A stretch of 64,000 nucleotides of DNA from Clostridia bacterium (GTDB lineage Bacteria; Bacillota; Clostridia; Oscillospirales; QAKW01): positions 167,639-231,638 of the forward strand of contig JAFTZM010000043.1 in the NCBI GenBank assembly GCA_017464525.1, given 5' to 3'. The notes below the pieces were generated by a model. That model had not been told where the DNA came from and searched no databases. It was given only the letters and a program-made list of their open reading frames with translations. Positions 49,586-59,000 of this stretch are shown one piece after another. Numbering within the stretch: the stretch's first letter is position 1; every line of letters starts with the position of its first letter. A program made the position numbers and the translations under genes.

Positions 49586-49602
49586 TACGAAAAAGTTTCG
49601 TG
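49586..49602. promoter_or_regulatory. LacI-family operator, copy 2
   Basis: TACGAAAAAGTTTCGTG differs at one terminal base from the reverse complement of 32732-32748. Its downstream edge is 10 nt from the -35 element, the same gap as at copy 1. Confidence 0.7.
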
Positions 49603-49612
49603 ACCGAAATGC

Positions 49613-49640
49613 TTGAAAAAGCAAAAATCTATGTTAATAT
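49613..49640 (+). promoter_or_regulatory. Promoter of the second GH39 gene
   Basis: TTGAAA (49613-49618), 16-bp spacer, TAATAT (49635-49640), 20 nt before the ATG. Confidence 0.55.
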
Positions 49641-49660
49641 AAGGTAAAGGAGTGACGAAA

Positions 49661-50995
49661 ATGCAGAACATCAAGATCGACTTTACCCAAACCAACGGGG
49701 TAGTAAAGCCCATGCACGCTGTTAACAACGGCCCTGCCGGCAGCAAGGTACGGAAGGGTAACAGCACCTACCAATACTTCAAGGAGGCCGGCATCCCCTA
49801 CGCCCGCAACCATGATGCCTCTGCTTACCTCGGCTACGGCGGCGAGTACACGGTGGATGTGCACCGCATCTTCCGGAATTTTGATGCGGATCCCACCGAT
49901 CCCGCCAGCTATGATTTTGAGTGCACCGATCAATATATTGCCGATACTGCTTCCGTGGGCACCGAGACCTTCTATCGCTTGGGCTCCCGCATTGAGCACG
50001 GCAAAAAGGTGGGGACCTTCCCGCCCAAGGACTTCCAAAAATGGGCGGTCATCTGCGAGCACATCATCCGCCACTATAACGAAGGCTGGGCGAACGGCTT
50101 TCACTACAACATCACCTACTGGGAGATCTGGAATGAGCCGGATTGCCACAATGCCGACGGCTCCAACCCCTGCTGGCAGGGAACGGAGGAAGAATTTGTG
50201 GATCTCTTCTGCATCACCCAGAAGCACCTGAAGGAATGTTTCCCCCACCTGAAGATCGGCGGCCCCGCCTTCTCCAGCGTCAACATCGAGCGGGAGTACA
50301 AGAAGATGTTTATGGATCTCTTCTTCACCACCATACGGGAACGGAAGATCCCCCTGGATTTCTTCTCCTTCCACCGCTATGCCAAGGACCCCTGTGAGTT
50401 CGGGGTCTCCATCGACGTGGCACGGCAATACTGCAAGGAATACGGCTATGAAAACGCCGAGCTGATCCTCAACGAGTGGAACTACATCCGCGGCTGGCTG
50501 GCCGAAGATTGGACCTATTCTCTCCGTGCTGAAAAGGGCTTGAAGGGCGCCTCCTTTGTGGCCGGTACCATGGCTTATTGCCAAGATAGCCCGCTGGATA
50601 TGCTGATGTATTACGATGCACGCCCCTGCGGTATGAACGGGATGTTTGACACTGATTTTCTCACTCCGTTGAAAGGGTATTACCCCTTCAAAATGTTCGG
50701 GGAGCTGTATCGGATGGGGCAGTTTGTACGCCCCGAATACGAAGCGGTACCCATCTATTGCACCGCTGCCAAGAGCGACGATGCCGCAGGCATTATGATC
50801 ACCAACTTCGCCGAGGATGACGAATCCCCCGCCCAGACCGTGACATTCTCCCTCAAGGGAATCGCCGGCAAGACCGCCGAGTTCTACCTGCTGGACGAGA
50901 CCCACGACATGGAGCTGGTCTCTACCACCCCCGCCGAGGAGAAAATGACAGTGGAGATCCCGCTGTTTTGTACTTACCTGATCAAATTGATATAA
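49661..50995 (+). CDS. GH39-like glycoside hydrolase, paralogue of 28427-29758
   Basis: A 444-residue intracellular clan GH-A enzyme. Acid/base Glu in YWEIWNEPD (~158) and nucleophile Glu in LILNEWN (~271). It shares KPMHAV, YFKEAGIPYAR, CEHIIRHYNEGWANGF and FKMFGELYRMGQF with the paralogue near 28.4 kb. The C-terminal beta domain (AAGIMITNFAEDDESPAQTV...FYLLDETHDMEL) is also shared. GH39 members are beta-xylosidases, alpha-L-iduronidases or related; the substrate is not readable. The ATG at 49661 has AAGGAG 8 nt upstream; a GTG at 49652 is in the binding site. A LacI-type operator upstream links its control to the 28-33 kb operon. Confidence 0.87.
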   Translation: MQNIKIDFTQTNGVVKPMHAVNNGPAGSKVRKGNSTYQYFKEAGIPYARNHDASAYLGYGGEYTVDVHRIFRNFDADPTDPASYDFECTDQYIADTASVGTETFYRLGSRIEHGKKVGTFPPKDFQKWAVICEHIIRHYNEGWANGFHYNITYWEIWNEPDCHNADGSNPCWQGTEEEFVDLFCITQKHLKECFPHLKIGGPAFSSVNIEREYKKMFMDLFFTTIRERKIPLDFFSFHRYAKDPCEFGVSIDVARQYCKEYGYENAELILNEWNYIRGWLAEDWTYSLRAEKGLKGASFVAGTMAYCQDSPLDMLMYYDARPCGMNGMFDTDFLTPLKGYYPFKMFGELYRMGQFVRPEYEAVPIYCTAAKSDDAAGIMITNFAEDDESPAQTVTFSLKGIAGKTAEFYLLDETHDMELVSTTPAEEKMTVEIPLFCTYLIKLI

Positions 50996-50997
50996 GT

Positions 50998-51031
50998 AAA
51001 TCCGATAGGAATTAATTCCTATCGGATTTTT
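50998..51031. terminator. Bidirectional terminator between GH39 and asnA
   Basis: A perfect 16-bp palindromic stem (AAATCCGATAGGAATT / AATTCCTATCGGATTT) with flanking A and T runs, 2 nt after the GH39 stop. Confidence 0.88.
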
Positions 51032-51043
51032 CTTATAATATCG

Positions 51044-52057
51044 TTATAATATCGGAATTCCTGCCTCTTTACAAAGTTTCAGCGTTTTTTCATCCCAAAT
51101 AGAGGACTGCACCTCGCCGATATGGGCGCTGCCGAGGAGCAGCATACACAGCCGGCTCTGGCCCACGCCGCCGCCGATGGTCAGCGGCAGTTCATGATTC
51201 AAGAGTGCCTGATGGAAGGGCAGCTGCCGGCGATCATCGCAGCCGGCCAGGGTCAGCTGGCGATCCAGGCTCTCGGGGCTGACCCGGATGCCCATGGAAG
51301 AGATCTCAAAGGCCTGCTGCAGAGTCTCGTTCCAGAAGAGGATATCACCGTTGAGCTGCCAATCGTCGTAATCGGGGGCCCGGCCGTCGTGGGGCTTACC
51401 AGACTTCAGCTTGCCGCCGATCTCCATGATAAACACAGTCTTATGCTCCCTGGTGATGGCGTTTTCCCGCTCCTTAGGAGTGAGGCCGGGGTAACGGTCC
51501 TCCAGCTCCTGCGTGGTGATATAGGTAACCTGCCGGGTGATGGCGGGGCGTACCTGCAGCTGCGGGAACATGACCCGCAGAGTCTGGTCGGTATCGCAGA
51601 TGGCGCCCACAATACGGTCTACCACCTCTTTTAAGTATTCCTTGGTACGGTCCTCGGCGGTGATGATCTTTTCCCAATCCCATTGATCCACATAGATGGA
51701 ATGGAGGTTATCCAGCTCCTCATCCCGGCGGATGGCGTTCATATCGGCATAAAGGCCGGTATCGGTGCTGAAGCCGTAGTCCCGCAGGGCCTGGCGCTTC
51801 CATTTGGCCAGGGAATGGACCACCTCTGCATTAGAGCCGGTATCCTTAATATCAAACCAAACCGGGCGTTCCACGCCGTTCAGATTATCATTGAGGCCGC
51901 TATCGGAGGTAACAAACAGGGGCGAGGAGACCCGCCGCAGGTTCAGTGCACCGCAAAGCATATCCTCAAAGAGGCGCTTGATGAGGCCGATGGCCTTTTG
52001 GGTATCGTACAGGGAGAGGGCCGGCTTATATCCGGCAGGAATAAAAACTTTGCTCAT
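51044..52057 (-). CDS. asnA: Aspartate-ammonia ligase (asparagine synthetase A)
   Basis: A 337-residue enzyme, the usual length for AsnA (~330). It makes asparagine from aspartate, ammonia and ATP and is structurally related to class II aspartyl-tRNA synthetases. Conserved segments are SSPLFVTSDSGLNDNLNGVERPV, EVVHSLAKWKR, GLYADMNAIRRDEELDN, SIYVDQWDWEK, and C-terminal LTIGGGVGQSRLCMLLL (class II motif 3-like Arg). The ATG at 52057 (MSKVFIPAGYKP) fits the family start; the frame extends 26 codons into the preceding gene. It starts 4 nt after the U32 gene stop, third gene of the mltG-U32-asnA operon. Confidence 0.95.
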   Translation of the reverse strand: MSKVFIPAGYKPALSLYDTQKAIGLIKRLFEDMLCGALNLRRVSSPLFVTSDSGLNDNLNGVERPVWFDIKDTGSNAEVVHSLAKWKRQALRDYGFSTDTGLYADMNAIRRDEELDNLHSIYVDQWDWEKIITAEDRTKEYLKEVVDRIVGAICDTDQTLRVMFPQLQVRPAITRQVTYITTQELEDRYPGLTPKERENAITREHKTVFIMEIGGKLKSGKPHDGRAPDYDDWQLNGDILFWNETLQQAFEISSMGIRVSPESLDRQLTLAGCDDRRQLPFHQALLNHELPLTIGGGVGQSRLCMLLLGSAHIGEVQSSIWDEKTLKLCKEAGIPIL

Positions 52058-52061
52058 GGTT

Positions 52062-53252
52062 TCAACTTCTTCTTTCTCTTCGGATAATGGAGTGGGGCGC
52101 AAGCTCCACCCCCAGATACACCCGCATTTCTGCATGGGGTGCGGTTTCTATGGCTTGGCCCTGCTCATCGGTCATGGCTTCCACCACCAGGGAGTAGGGC
52201 TCTTTGCCCGGCGAGAGCACCCAAAGAGTCTCACCGAGAACAAACTTATTTTTCTGGATGACCCAGCCGGGCTGTTCATCGGCCACGGCCACCACGTCGG
52301 TATGGCGGATATACCCGCCGTTATGGGGGTTCTGCCCGGCGACGCCGGGATCCCCGAATAAAAATCCGGTGCAGTAATCCCGGTGGGAGACCGCACGTAG
52401 CTCCTCCAGCAGGGCGGGATCATAGGGCTTGCCCGCTGCCAGATCGTCCAACGCCCGGCGGTAGGCACGGGTGACGCAGGCCACATAATAGAAGCTCTTC
52501 ATCCGCCCCTCGATCTTCAGGGAGGCCACGCCGGCATCCTCCAATTCCTTTAAATGCCCGATCAGGCAGAGATCCTTGGAATTAAAGACGTAGGTGCCCC
52601 GCCCGTCCTCCTCGATGGGGAAATAACTACCGGGGCGCTTTTCTTCCATCAACGCATAATTCCAGCGGCAGGGCTGGGCGCAGGCCCCCTGATTGCCGCT
52701 ACGGGCCGCCATGGCCGCAGAGAGCAGGCAGCGGCCGGAATAGGCCACGCACATGGCGCCGTGGGCAAAGGCCTCCAGCTCCACATCAGCCGGGAGTTTC
52801 TGCCTGAGATCGATGATATCCCCAAGGGGCATCTCCCGGGCCAGCACGATCCGCTTGGCCCCCAGCTCCCGGAGCACCATGGCGGTTTCATAATTGGTCA
52901 CATTGGCTTGGGTGGAGACATGAATGGGGATCTCCGGCGCATGGCGCTTCGCCAAAGCCATCACCCCCAGATCGGCGATGATCAGACCGTCCGGCCGGAA
53001 CTCTGCCAGCATGGCAAAGAAGCCGGGCAACTCCGCCAGATCCCGCTGGGTGGGGTAGATATTCACCGTCACATACAGCCGAACGCCATAGGCATGGCAG
53101 AAGGCGATGGCCTCCCGAAGCTCCTCATAATCAAAATTTTCGCTGGCCGCCCGCAAGCCGAAGGAGCGATAAGCGCAGTACACCGCATCGGCGCCATACC
53201 ACACCGCGTACCGCAGTTTTTCCATATTGCCTGCCGGGGCTAAAAGTTCCAT
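52062..53252 (-). CDS. U32 family peptidase-like protein (TrhP/RlhA type)
   Basis: A 396-residue cytosolic protein of the U32 family. ELLAPAGNMEKLRYAVWYGADAVY at the start, then STQANVTNYETA, AFAHGAMCVAYSGRCLLS and GACAQPCRWNYAL: the Cys residues (CVAYSGRC, CAQPCR) are the conserved cluster typical of family members that modify tRNA or rRNA (TrhP/YegQ, RlhA) with prephenate-dependent or iron-sulphur chemistry. The C-terminal beta domain (~310-396) is the extension seen in TrhP-type proteins. A tRNA uridine-hydroxylation role is therefore more likely than proteolysis. The ATG is 2 nt after the mltG stop. Confidence 0.88.
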   Translation of the reverse strand: MELLAPAGNMEKLRYAVWYGADAVYCAYRSFGLRAASENFDYEELREAIAFCHAYGVRLYVTVNIYPTQRDLAELPGFFAMLAEFRPDGLIIADLGVMALAKRHAPEIPIHVSTQANVTNYETAMVLRELGAKRIVLAREMPLGDIIDLRQKLPADVELEAFAHGAMCVAYSGRCLLSAAMAARSGNQGACAQPCRWNYALMEEKRPGSYFPIEEDGRGTYVFNSKDLCLIGHLKELEDAGVASLKIEGRMKSFYYVACVTRAYRRALDDLAAGKPYDPALLEELRAVSHRDYCTGFLFGDPGVAGQNPHNGGYIRHTDVVAVADEQPGWVIQKNKFVLGETLWVLSPGKEPYSLVVEAMTDEQGQAIETAPHAEMRVYLGVELAPHSIIRRERRS

Positions 53253-53254
53253 TT

Positions 53255-54526
53255 TCAAGAGACCGTCCCCGTTCCCCGGGCATTCTCCCCGGCCTTCTTC
53301 AGATTGACCTGGTGCCCGGCAGCATCTGCGGCGAAAAGGGTGGTGCCGTCCTCCCCGGTGGCAAAATACTGATCTGCCGTCTCCTCAGGGGTCAGCACCG
53401 CCGCAATGGCATCGGCCCCGGGATTGGAGATGGGGCCGGTGGGCAGCCCTTCATTGCGATAGGTATTATAGGGATCGGAGGTCTTGATATCGGCGGTGGT
53501 CACCGCCCCGTGGCCGGAAGGTAGGATATAGGCAACTGTAGCCTGAGATTCCAGGTAGGGAAATTCGCTTTCCAGCCGGTTATAGTACACCCCCGCCGCA
53601 TGAGCATAGCTGCCGCCTGCCTCCTTCTGCAGAATGGAGGCCAGGGTGATCAGCTCATCCAGGGAATACTTGGAATTTTTAATCTTTTTGTTATTTTCCT
53701 CGGTGAGCACCATCTCCTGAAACCGATCCAGGACCCGCTGCACCACCGCCAGAGCGGATTCCCCTTCGTACATTTCATAGGTGCCGGGGTACAGATACCC
53801 CTCCAGCCGGTAGTTGCGCTTCGGCAGTTTTTTCAGGAAGGAATACTCCGAAAAATCGTAGTTCTGCAGCACATCCTCCAGTTCCTCTCGCTCCAGATAG
53901 CCCAGCGAATCGCAGAGGGTAGTCATCAGATCCTCCTGCGTATCCCCCGGCTCCACGGTGAAGGAGACCATGGTCTTATCCGCTGCCGAACGCTTCAGCG
54001 CCCGGATGATCTGGTTGTAGTCCAGGTTACAGTTGATGGTGTATTCCCCGAACTGGAACTTATCCCCCTCTTTTTTCAGCTTGCAGTAAAGTGTGAAGAT
54101 GTTGGGGTGGTCGATGATCCCCGCCTCCTTCATGGCGCCGGCGATCTCCTTGACCGAGCTTTTTTCCGGGATGGTCACGGTGATCTCCTTATCGGGACGG
54201 ATCAGCGCCAGAACCTCGTTGCCCACATGGCAGATCCAGCTTGCCAGCAGCACACTGACTACTAAAATGCAGGCGTAATACACCATAGTTTTCCAATATT
54301 TCTGCAGGATCTCCTTGGAAAAAAGCGCCTTGAAATCAAACCGCTTCTTTTTGGGCTTCTCTGCCGGCGGTGCCGTTTTTTGGGGCTGGGGCACCTCCTT
54401 CACCGGCTCGGCCTCCGCTTTCTTTCTGCCGGGATAGGAGCCGGAGGGATTGGTATTTTTCTTCGGCCGGGGCGCTCCCCCTGCACCGGGATAGGAACCG
54501 GTCACATTGCGTTTGTTGTCTGCCAT
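53255..54526 (-). CDS. mltG: Endolytic transglycosylase MltG
   Basis: A 423-residue membrane-anchored peptidoglycan enzyme. Residues 1-75 are a Pro/Lys-rich cytosolic tail, ~78-100 the single transmembrane helix (YYACILVVSVLLASWICHVG), ~110-200 a LysM-like segment (ITVTIPEKSSVKEIAGAMKEAGII), and ~205-400 the YceG catalytic domain: FTVEPGDTQEDL, YRLEGYLYPGTYEM, ITLASILQKEAGG with the catalytic Glu (~300), and YNTYRNEGLPTGPISNPG. It cuts nascent glycan strands and sets their length. First gene of the operon. GGAG lies 9 nt before the ATG. Confidence 0.94.
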   Translation of the reverse strand: MADNKRNVTGSYPGAGGAPRPKKNTNPSGSYPGRKKAEAEPVKEVPQPQKTAPPAEKPKKKRFDFKALFSKEILQKYWKTMVYYACILVVSVLLASWICHVGNEVLALIRPDKEITVTIPEKSSVKEIAGAMKEAGIIDHPNIFTLYCKLKKEGDKFQFGEYTINCNLDYNQIIRALKRSAADKTMVSFTVEPGDTQEDLMTTLCDSLGYLEREELEDVLQNYDFSEYSFLKKLPKRNYRLEGYLYPGTYEMYEGESALAVVQRVLDRFQEMVLTEENNKKIKNSKYSLDELITLASILQKEAGGSYAHAAGVYYNRLESEFPYLESQATVAYILPSGHGAVTTADIKTSDPYNTYRNEGLPTGPISNPGADAIAAVLTPEETADQYFATGEDGTTLFAADAAGHQVNLKKAGENARGTGTVS

Positions 54527-54569
54527 CTAAATACACTCCTTAGAGTAACTAATATAATTATACACCGTA

Positions 54570-54598
54570 ATTATACATGATATTAACAAGATTGTAAA
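54570..54598 (-). promoter_or_regulatory. Promoter of the mltG-U32-asnA operon
   Basis: Minus strand TTTACA (54593-54598), 17-bp spacer, perfect TATAAT (54570-54575). A second TATAAT lies 13 nt downstream. Confidence 0.7.
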
Positions 54599-54642
54599 GG
54601 TTTAGTGTGGGAAAAATAATTCAAACAGTGTAACGCCTCAAA

Positions 54643-54674
54643 AAAATGAGCAAGAATTTCTTCTTGCTCATTTT
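54643..54674 (-). terminator. Terminator of the Gfo/Idh/MocA gene
   Basis: A 14-bp stem (AAAATGAGCAAGAA / TTCTTGCTCATTTT) with a TTTC loop, 11 nt past the stop codon. Confidence 0.88.
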
Positions 54675-54684
54675 ATCCGTTTAC

Positions 54685-55743
54685 TCAGATGCGATCCTTG
54701 ATCACAATACCCTCGGCAGAGGATTTGAAGGCAGCTTCCATGATCTTCATGGAGCGGCGAGCCTCATTGGGTTTCACAGCGACCTTGGAATAATCGCCGG
54801 ATTCCATAGCGTCTACCAGCATCTCATGGAGCTGATGGTTGGACTTTTCAGGGGCGATATCGATATGGAATTCCTCGGTGGAGTCCTTGGGACGGGCCGC
54901 CATGGTTCTGGTGGGGCCGGCAGCGGTATAAACGATGCCCATCTCCCAATCCATCTCTGTATCCAGTTCCTTGACCACATCGGCGCCGCTGGCCCAATCC
55001 TGAATGGTCATGGAGCCGCCGTCGCAGTTGATGTACCAGCGGGGCAGGGTGGTGAAGTGGTGGGTACCGATCTCGATCAAAGCATTGATGCCGTTTTCAA
55101 ACTTCATCATCAGCTTGAAGTTATCGTCTACCTCTTCATATTTCAGGTTGAGTACCTGCGCATAGACCTCTACCACGGGGCTGTCGATCATAAAGAGCAG
55201 CTGGTCGATGAGGTGAACACCCCAGTCCAGCATCATGCCGCCGCCGGCGACCTTGGTGCAGCGCCAGTCACCGGGGATACCACGGGCGCCCTGCACGCGG
55301 CTCTCGATGAAGAAGGGCTTACCGATGGTACCCTTATCATAAATATCCTTGACGATGAGATAATCCCGATCCCAGCGGCGATTCTGATGGACGGTGAAGA
55401 TCTTGCCGGTCTCCTCTGCCACAGCCAGAACCTCTTCCAGCTCCTCGGAATTCATCATAACAGGCTTCTCGCAAAGAACGTGCTTCCCGGCCTTCAGGGC
55501 ACGGATGGCATATTCCTTATGGAAGTTATTGGGGACGCTGAGCAGCACCAGATCGATCTCGGGATCCTGCAGCAGCGCATCAGCAGTTTCATAAGCGACC
55601 AACCCATGACGGATGATACTTTCATTCTTTTCGGGGTTGATATCATAAACACCCTTCACATCCATGCGGGCGATCTTTTCTCTTACCAGTTTTTCGTGGA
55701 AGTGGCCCATACCACCCCAACCGATAATACCCATTTTAAACAT
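54685..55743 (-). CDS. Gfo/Idh/MocA family oxidoreductase
   Basis: A 352-residue NAD(P)-dependent sugar or inositol dehydrogenase-like enzyme. Residues 1-120 are a Rossmann domain (MGIIGWGGMGHFHEK, DLVLLSVPNNFHKEYAIRAL, and VLCEKPV at ~92-98 with the catalytic-site Lys). Residues ~130-340 are the alpha/beta catalytic domain (GGGMMLDWGVHLIDQLLFM with the conserved Asp and His, GINALIEIGTHHF). Substrates in the family include inositols, glucose, glucose-fructose and aminosugars. AAAGGAGG lies 7 nt before the ATG. Monocistronic, with promoter and terminator; probably part of sugar catabolism. Confidence 0.92.
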   Translation of the reverse strand: MFKMGIIGWGGMGHFHEKLVREKIARMDVKGVYDINPEKNESIIRHGLVAYETADALLQDPEIDLVLLSVPNNFHKEYAIRALKAGKHVLCEKPVMMNSEELEEVLAVAEETGKIFTVHQNRRWDRDYLIVKDIYDKGTIGKPFFIESRVQGARGIPGDWRCTKVAGGGMMLDWGVHLIDQLLFMIDSPVVEVYAQVLNLKYEEVDDNFKLMMKFENGINALIEIGTHHFTTLPRWYINCDGGSMTIQDWASGADVVKELDTEMDWEMGIVYTAAGPTRTMAARPKDSTEEFHIDIAPEKSNHQLHEMLVDAMESGDYSKVAVKPNEARRSMKIMEAAFKSSAEGIVIKDRI

Positions 55744-55774
55744 ACAAATTTCCTCCTTTTATATGTTTGCTTTG

Positions 55775-55803
55775 ATTTTACATCCTTTTGCTAAAAATTG
55801 CAA
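55775..55803 (-). promoter_or_regulatory. Promoter of the Gfo/Idh/MocA gene
   Basis: Minus strand TTGCAA (55798-55803), 17-bp spacer, TAAAAT (55775-55780), 31 nt before the start codon. Confidence 0.65.
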
Positions 55804-55914
55804 CCCCTTCCCTGGAAAAAAGCAAAAAAATAACAGATCATCGCAAATTTTTAATATTGGCCGGAAAAAAGCTGCAGCAAACCGGACAAAAATTCACTCG
55901 CCCATCGCCCGAAT

Positions 55915-55934
55915 ACCTGCGCAGGTGCGCAGGT
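55915..55934. other. Intergenic stem-loop ACCTGCGC/GCGCAGGT
   Basis: A perfect 8-bp GC-rich stem with an AGGT loop, midway in the 266-nt gap between the Gfo/Idh and GH78 genes. No T-tract follows. Nothing else gene-like is visible in this gap. Confidence 0.4.
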
Positions 55935-55975
55935 TCTTTCACTCTGCGGAGATTTGCGGGATGCCGCTATGGTAA

Positions 55976-56006
55976 AAAAAGTTCAGGCACCCCGAAGGGT
56001 GCCTGA
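55976..56006 (-). terminator. Terminator of the secreted GH78 gene
   Basis: Minus strand 10-bp stem TCAGGCACCC / GGGTGCCTGA with a TTCG-type loop (CGAA on plus), followed by ACTTTTTTT. Confidence 0.9.
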
Positions 56007-56009
56007 CGA

Positions 56010-59000
56010 TCAGGTGGAAAGCTGCTGCAATAGTGTGACCGCATCGAAGATGGAGATCTTGCTATCGCCATTGAGATCAGCGGAGGTATAGAGGGGAACC
56101 TCATAGCCCACCAGGGATTGCAACAGCCAGATCACATCGGCGGTATCCGCAAGGCCGCTGGCGTTTAGGTCGCCGGCGGCGAAGGCGCCGGGCATCAGCA
56201 GACCGTTTTCCAGCGCCCAACCGGTGGCATAGAAGGTACTGCCGTCCACCAGTGTGCGGACATCGGTGAAGGCTTCCGCAGTTTGCAGGGTGGCATCCCG
56301 GTTGGTGGCGAAATCGGCGGTGCCAGCCAGCCAATAGTTATTGCTGTAGCGGTTGTAGCAGTAGAGATTGCTGCCGGAAAGGTCGTTATACCGGGCGATG
56401 GCGTAGCGTGCGCTGCCGCTGATCTGCCCCAGATTGACGCAGTTGATACTGTACGCCATATTGGCGCCGTTCTGCCCCCAGTCGTTGATACCGGCGGCGT
56501 GAAAGGCGGAGGTGACCGCCCCCGCATTCACGCAGTTGCGCACCATGGTGCCGCTCATGCCTCTGCCGACGATACCGGCTACCGAGATATCCTTTTTACT
56601 GCCGTCGGAAATCGTGAAGGTGACAGGAGCGCCGTTATAGCAATTTTCAATGACCGCTCCGCTGACGGCACGGCCGACGATCCCGGCTACCCCCAGATCG
56701 CCGCTGGCGATCTCCGCATCGGCGGGGAGGGTGACCTGCACGGCGCTCTCCAGCAACCGGACATTTCGGACAGTACCGCCGCTGACGGAGGCAAACAGCC
56801 CGAAGCCGGTGGCATTGATATAATCCCCCTCATAGGCGATCTGCAGATCGGTGATCTGATGCAGACCACCGTCATAGGTGCCCTTGAAATCACAGCCTGC
56901 AGCACCGATGCCGGTATAGCCGATAACCTCCTTCATGGAAATATCGGCAGTCTGGGTAAAGGTGAGTCCCGCCATGCTATCAGTTTTGGAGGCCTGCTCC
57001 AGGGCAGAAAGGTCGGCGGCATCGGTGATGAGCCAGATGCTGTTTGTCTGCCAGTATTCACGGTAAAGGAGATATTTGGCGGGAAGGTCGCCGGTCTCCT
57101 TCAGCGCCAGGGAATCCAGCAGAAGCTCTGCTTCTTCAATGAGCGCCGCCCGGTCGCCGGTCTTGGCCAGCCACGGAGCGATCTGCTCGCCGCCCTCAAA
57201 ATGGGAGGGTTCCAGCCCTTCAAAGAGGGCCCGGTACTGCTGCAGCTGCCCGACGGTCTCATCATAATACAGCTCCAGCTCTGCCAGCTGAACATGGAGG
57301 TTATTCTTCCAGGTATCCGGCAGATTGATCCTGGTGAAGGTGAATTTTACATACCGCCCGGTTGCCGGGGTCTCCAGCTCTACCACCGCAGACTCGGTAA
57401 CAGTAGCAGGCACTTCTCCGCCGGTAACGGTCGCCACGGTAGTCCAGCCGGCGTTATCGCTGCTGACCTGCACCGTATAATCAATGGGGAACATCCGGGC
57501 TACCGTCATGTCATGATTACGGGGATACAGTTTCCACTGATTGAAGGCGGTCTCGGCCCCCAGATCCAGCGTTACCGTTACGGCGGTGGGGAGAGCAACG
57601 GGATCGGTGGCAGAGGTGCCAACACCCAACTTCACGCTGGACCAGCCGCAGGCGGCGGTGGTACCGGGAACAATGCCGTCATTGAGATACTTTTTATCCC
57701 AGGTTCCGCCGTTATTGGAGGAGACGGTCAGCCCGGCGCCCAACGCCAGGTTGGTGAGCTTCCCATCTCCACCTGTATAGCAGACCGCCAGCTCGGAAAG
57801 CTGAACATGGGAATTCTGGTAATCGTCAATGGAGTTGATGGCGGTGAAGGTGAACCGCAGATACCGCCCGCGCACCGCCTCTGCGAGACTGCCTGCCGCA
57901 GGCTGATAGATATTCTGCGGCACAGTGCCGCCGGCGACGGTGGCAACCGCCGTCCAGCTGCTGTTATCGTCGCTGACCTCCACGGTATAGTTCACCGGGA
58001 AGCAGAACACCGTCGACGGATCATACATTCCGCTGGTGCGGGGATAAAGCTTCCATTGATCCAGCGTCTTTTTGCTCCCCAGATCAACCACCAAGGTTTT
58101 GGGGGTGGTGAGGGTGGTAATATTCTTGCCGTCGGAGGCGGAGGACCAGCCGCAGGCAGAAGCGTCGGTATGGATCAGCACCCCATCGGTCAGGTTGGAG
58201 GCCCCCCAGGAGGTATTGACGGTGGAATTGGCAGTAACAGCGGCGCCCAACGCCAGATTTTCATCCGCCACGGAGACAGGCTTCACGGTCAGGCTCCGAT
58301 TAGCATCGAAGGTCAGGGTGACGGTTTCGGTGCCCAGCTCCTTGCCTGCTTCATCGTACCAGACCATCTGATAATCCACATCGTTATAGGCCTTGGCGGT
58401 GAGGGTCACAGTGGTGCCCTCTGCCGCCTCAATGGCGGCGGTCAGGCCGATTTTTTGGCCGTTATATTCCAGATAAGCGGGAACCGATTCATCTTCATTG
58501 CGGACGATGATCTCGGCCATGCCCTCCACGGCGGGGGTTTGCACGGTAAAGGTGTAGCTTCCCGCTTCGGCGGTATACACGGCATAGCCGTCCTCCTCCG
58601 CAACAAGGGTCAGCCCCTCCGCATCGCCGCCCTGAAGGGTGGAATTCTCTTCCAGGGGAACCATGACGGTAGCGGTGGTGTTGGCGGGAACGGTGCAGTT
58701 ATAAGTGAAGATCTCCCCGTCATAGGACCAGGCGCTCCTGATAAGGCCGTAAGTCGACTCATATTCTGCTGAAGCAGAGCCCAGACTGCGGTCGGGATAG
58801 GGCTGAAGGGTAAAGGTCTTATAGCCGCCCTCGCCGGGAACGATGCCCGCCATATAGCGGTACATCCAGCCCGCCACAGCGCCGTAGGCATAGTGGTTGA
58901 AGGAGTTCATGGAGGCAGAGCCGAAGCCGTTCTCCACGCTGTAGCTGTTCCAGCGCTCCCACATGGTGGTGGCGCCCTGATCCACAGTATAGAGCCAGGA

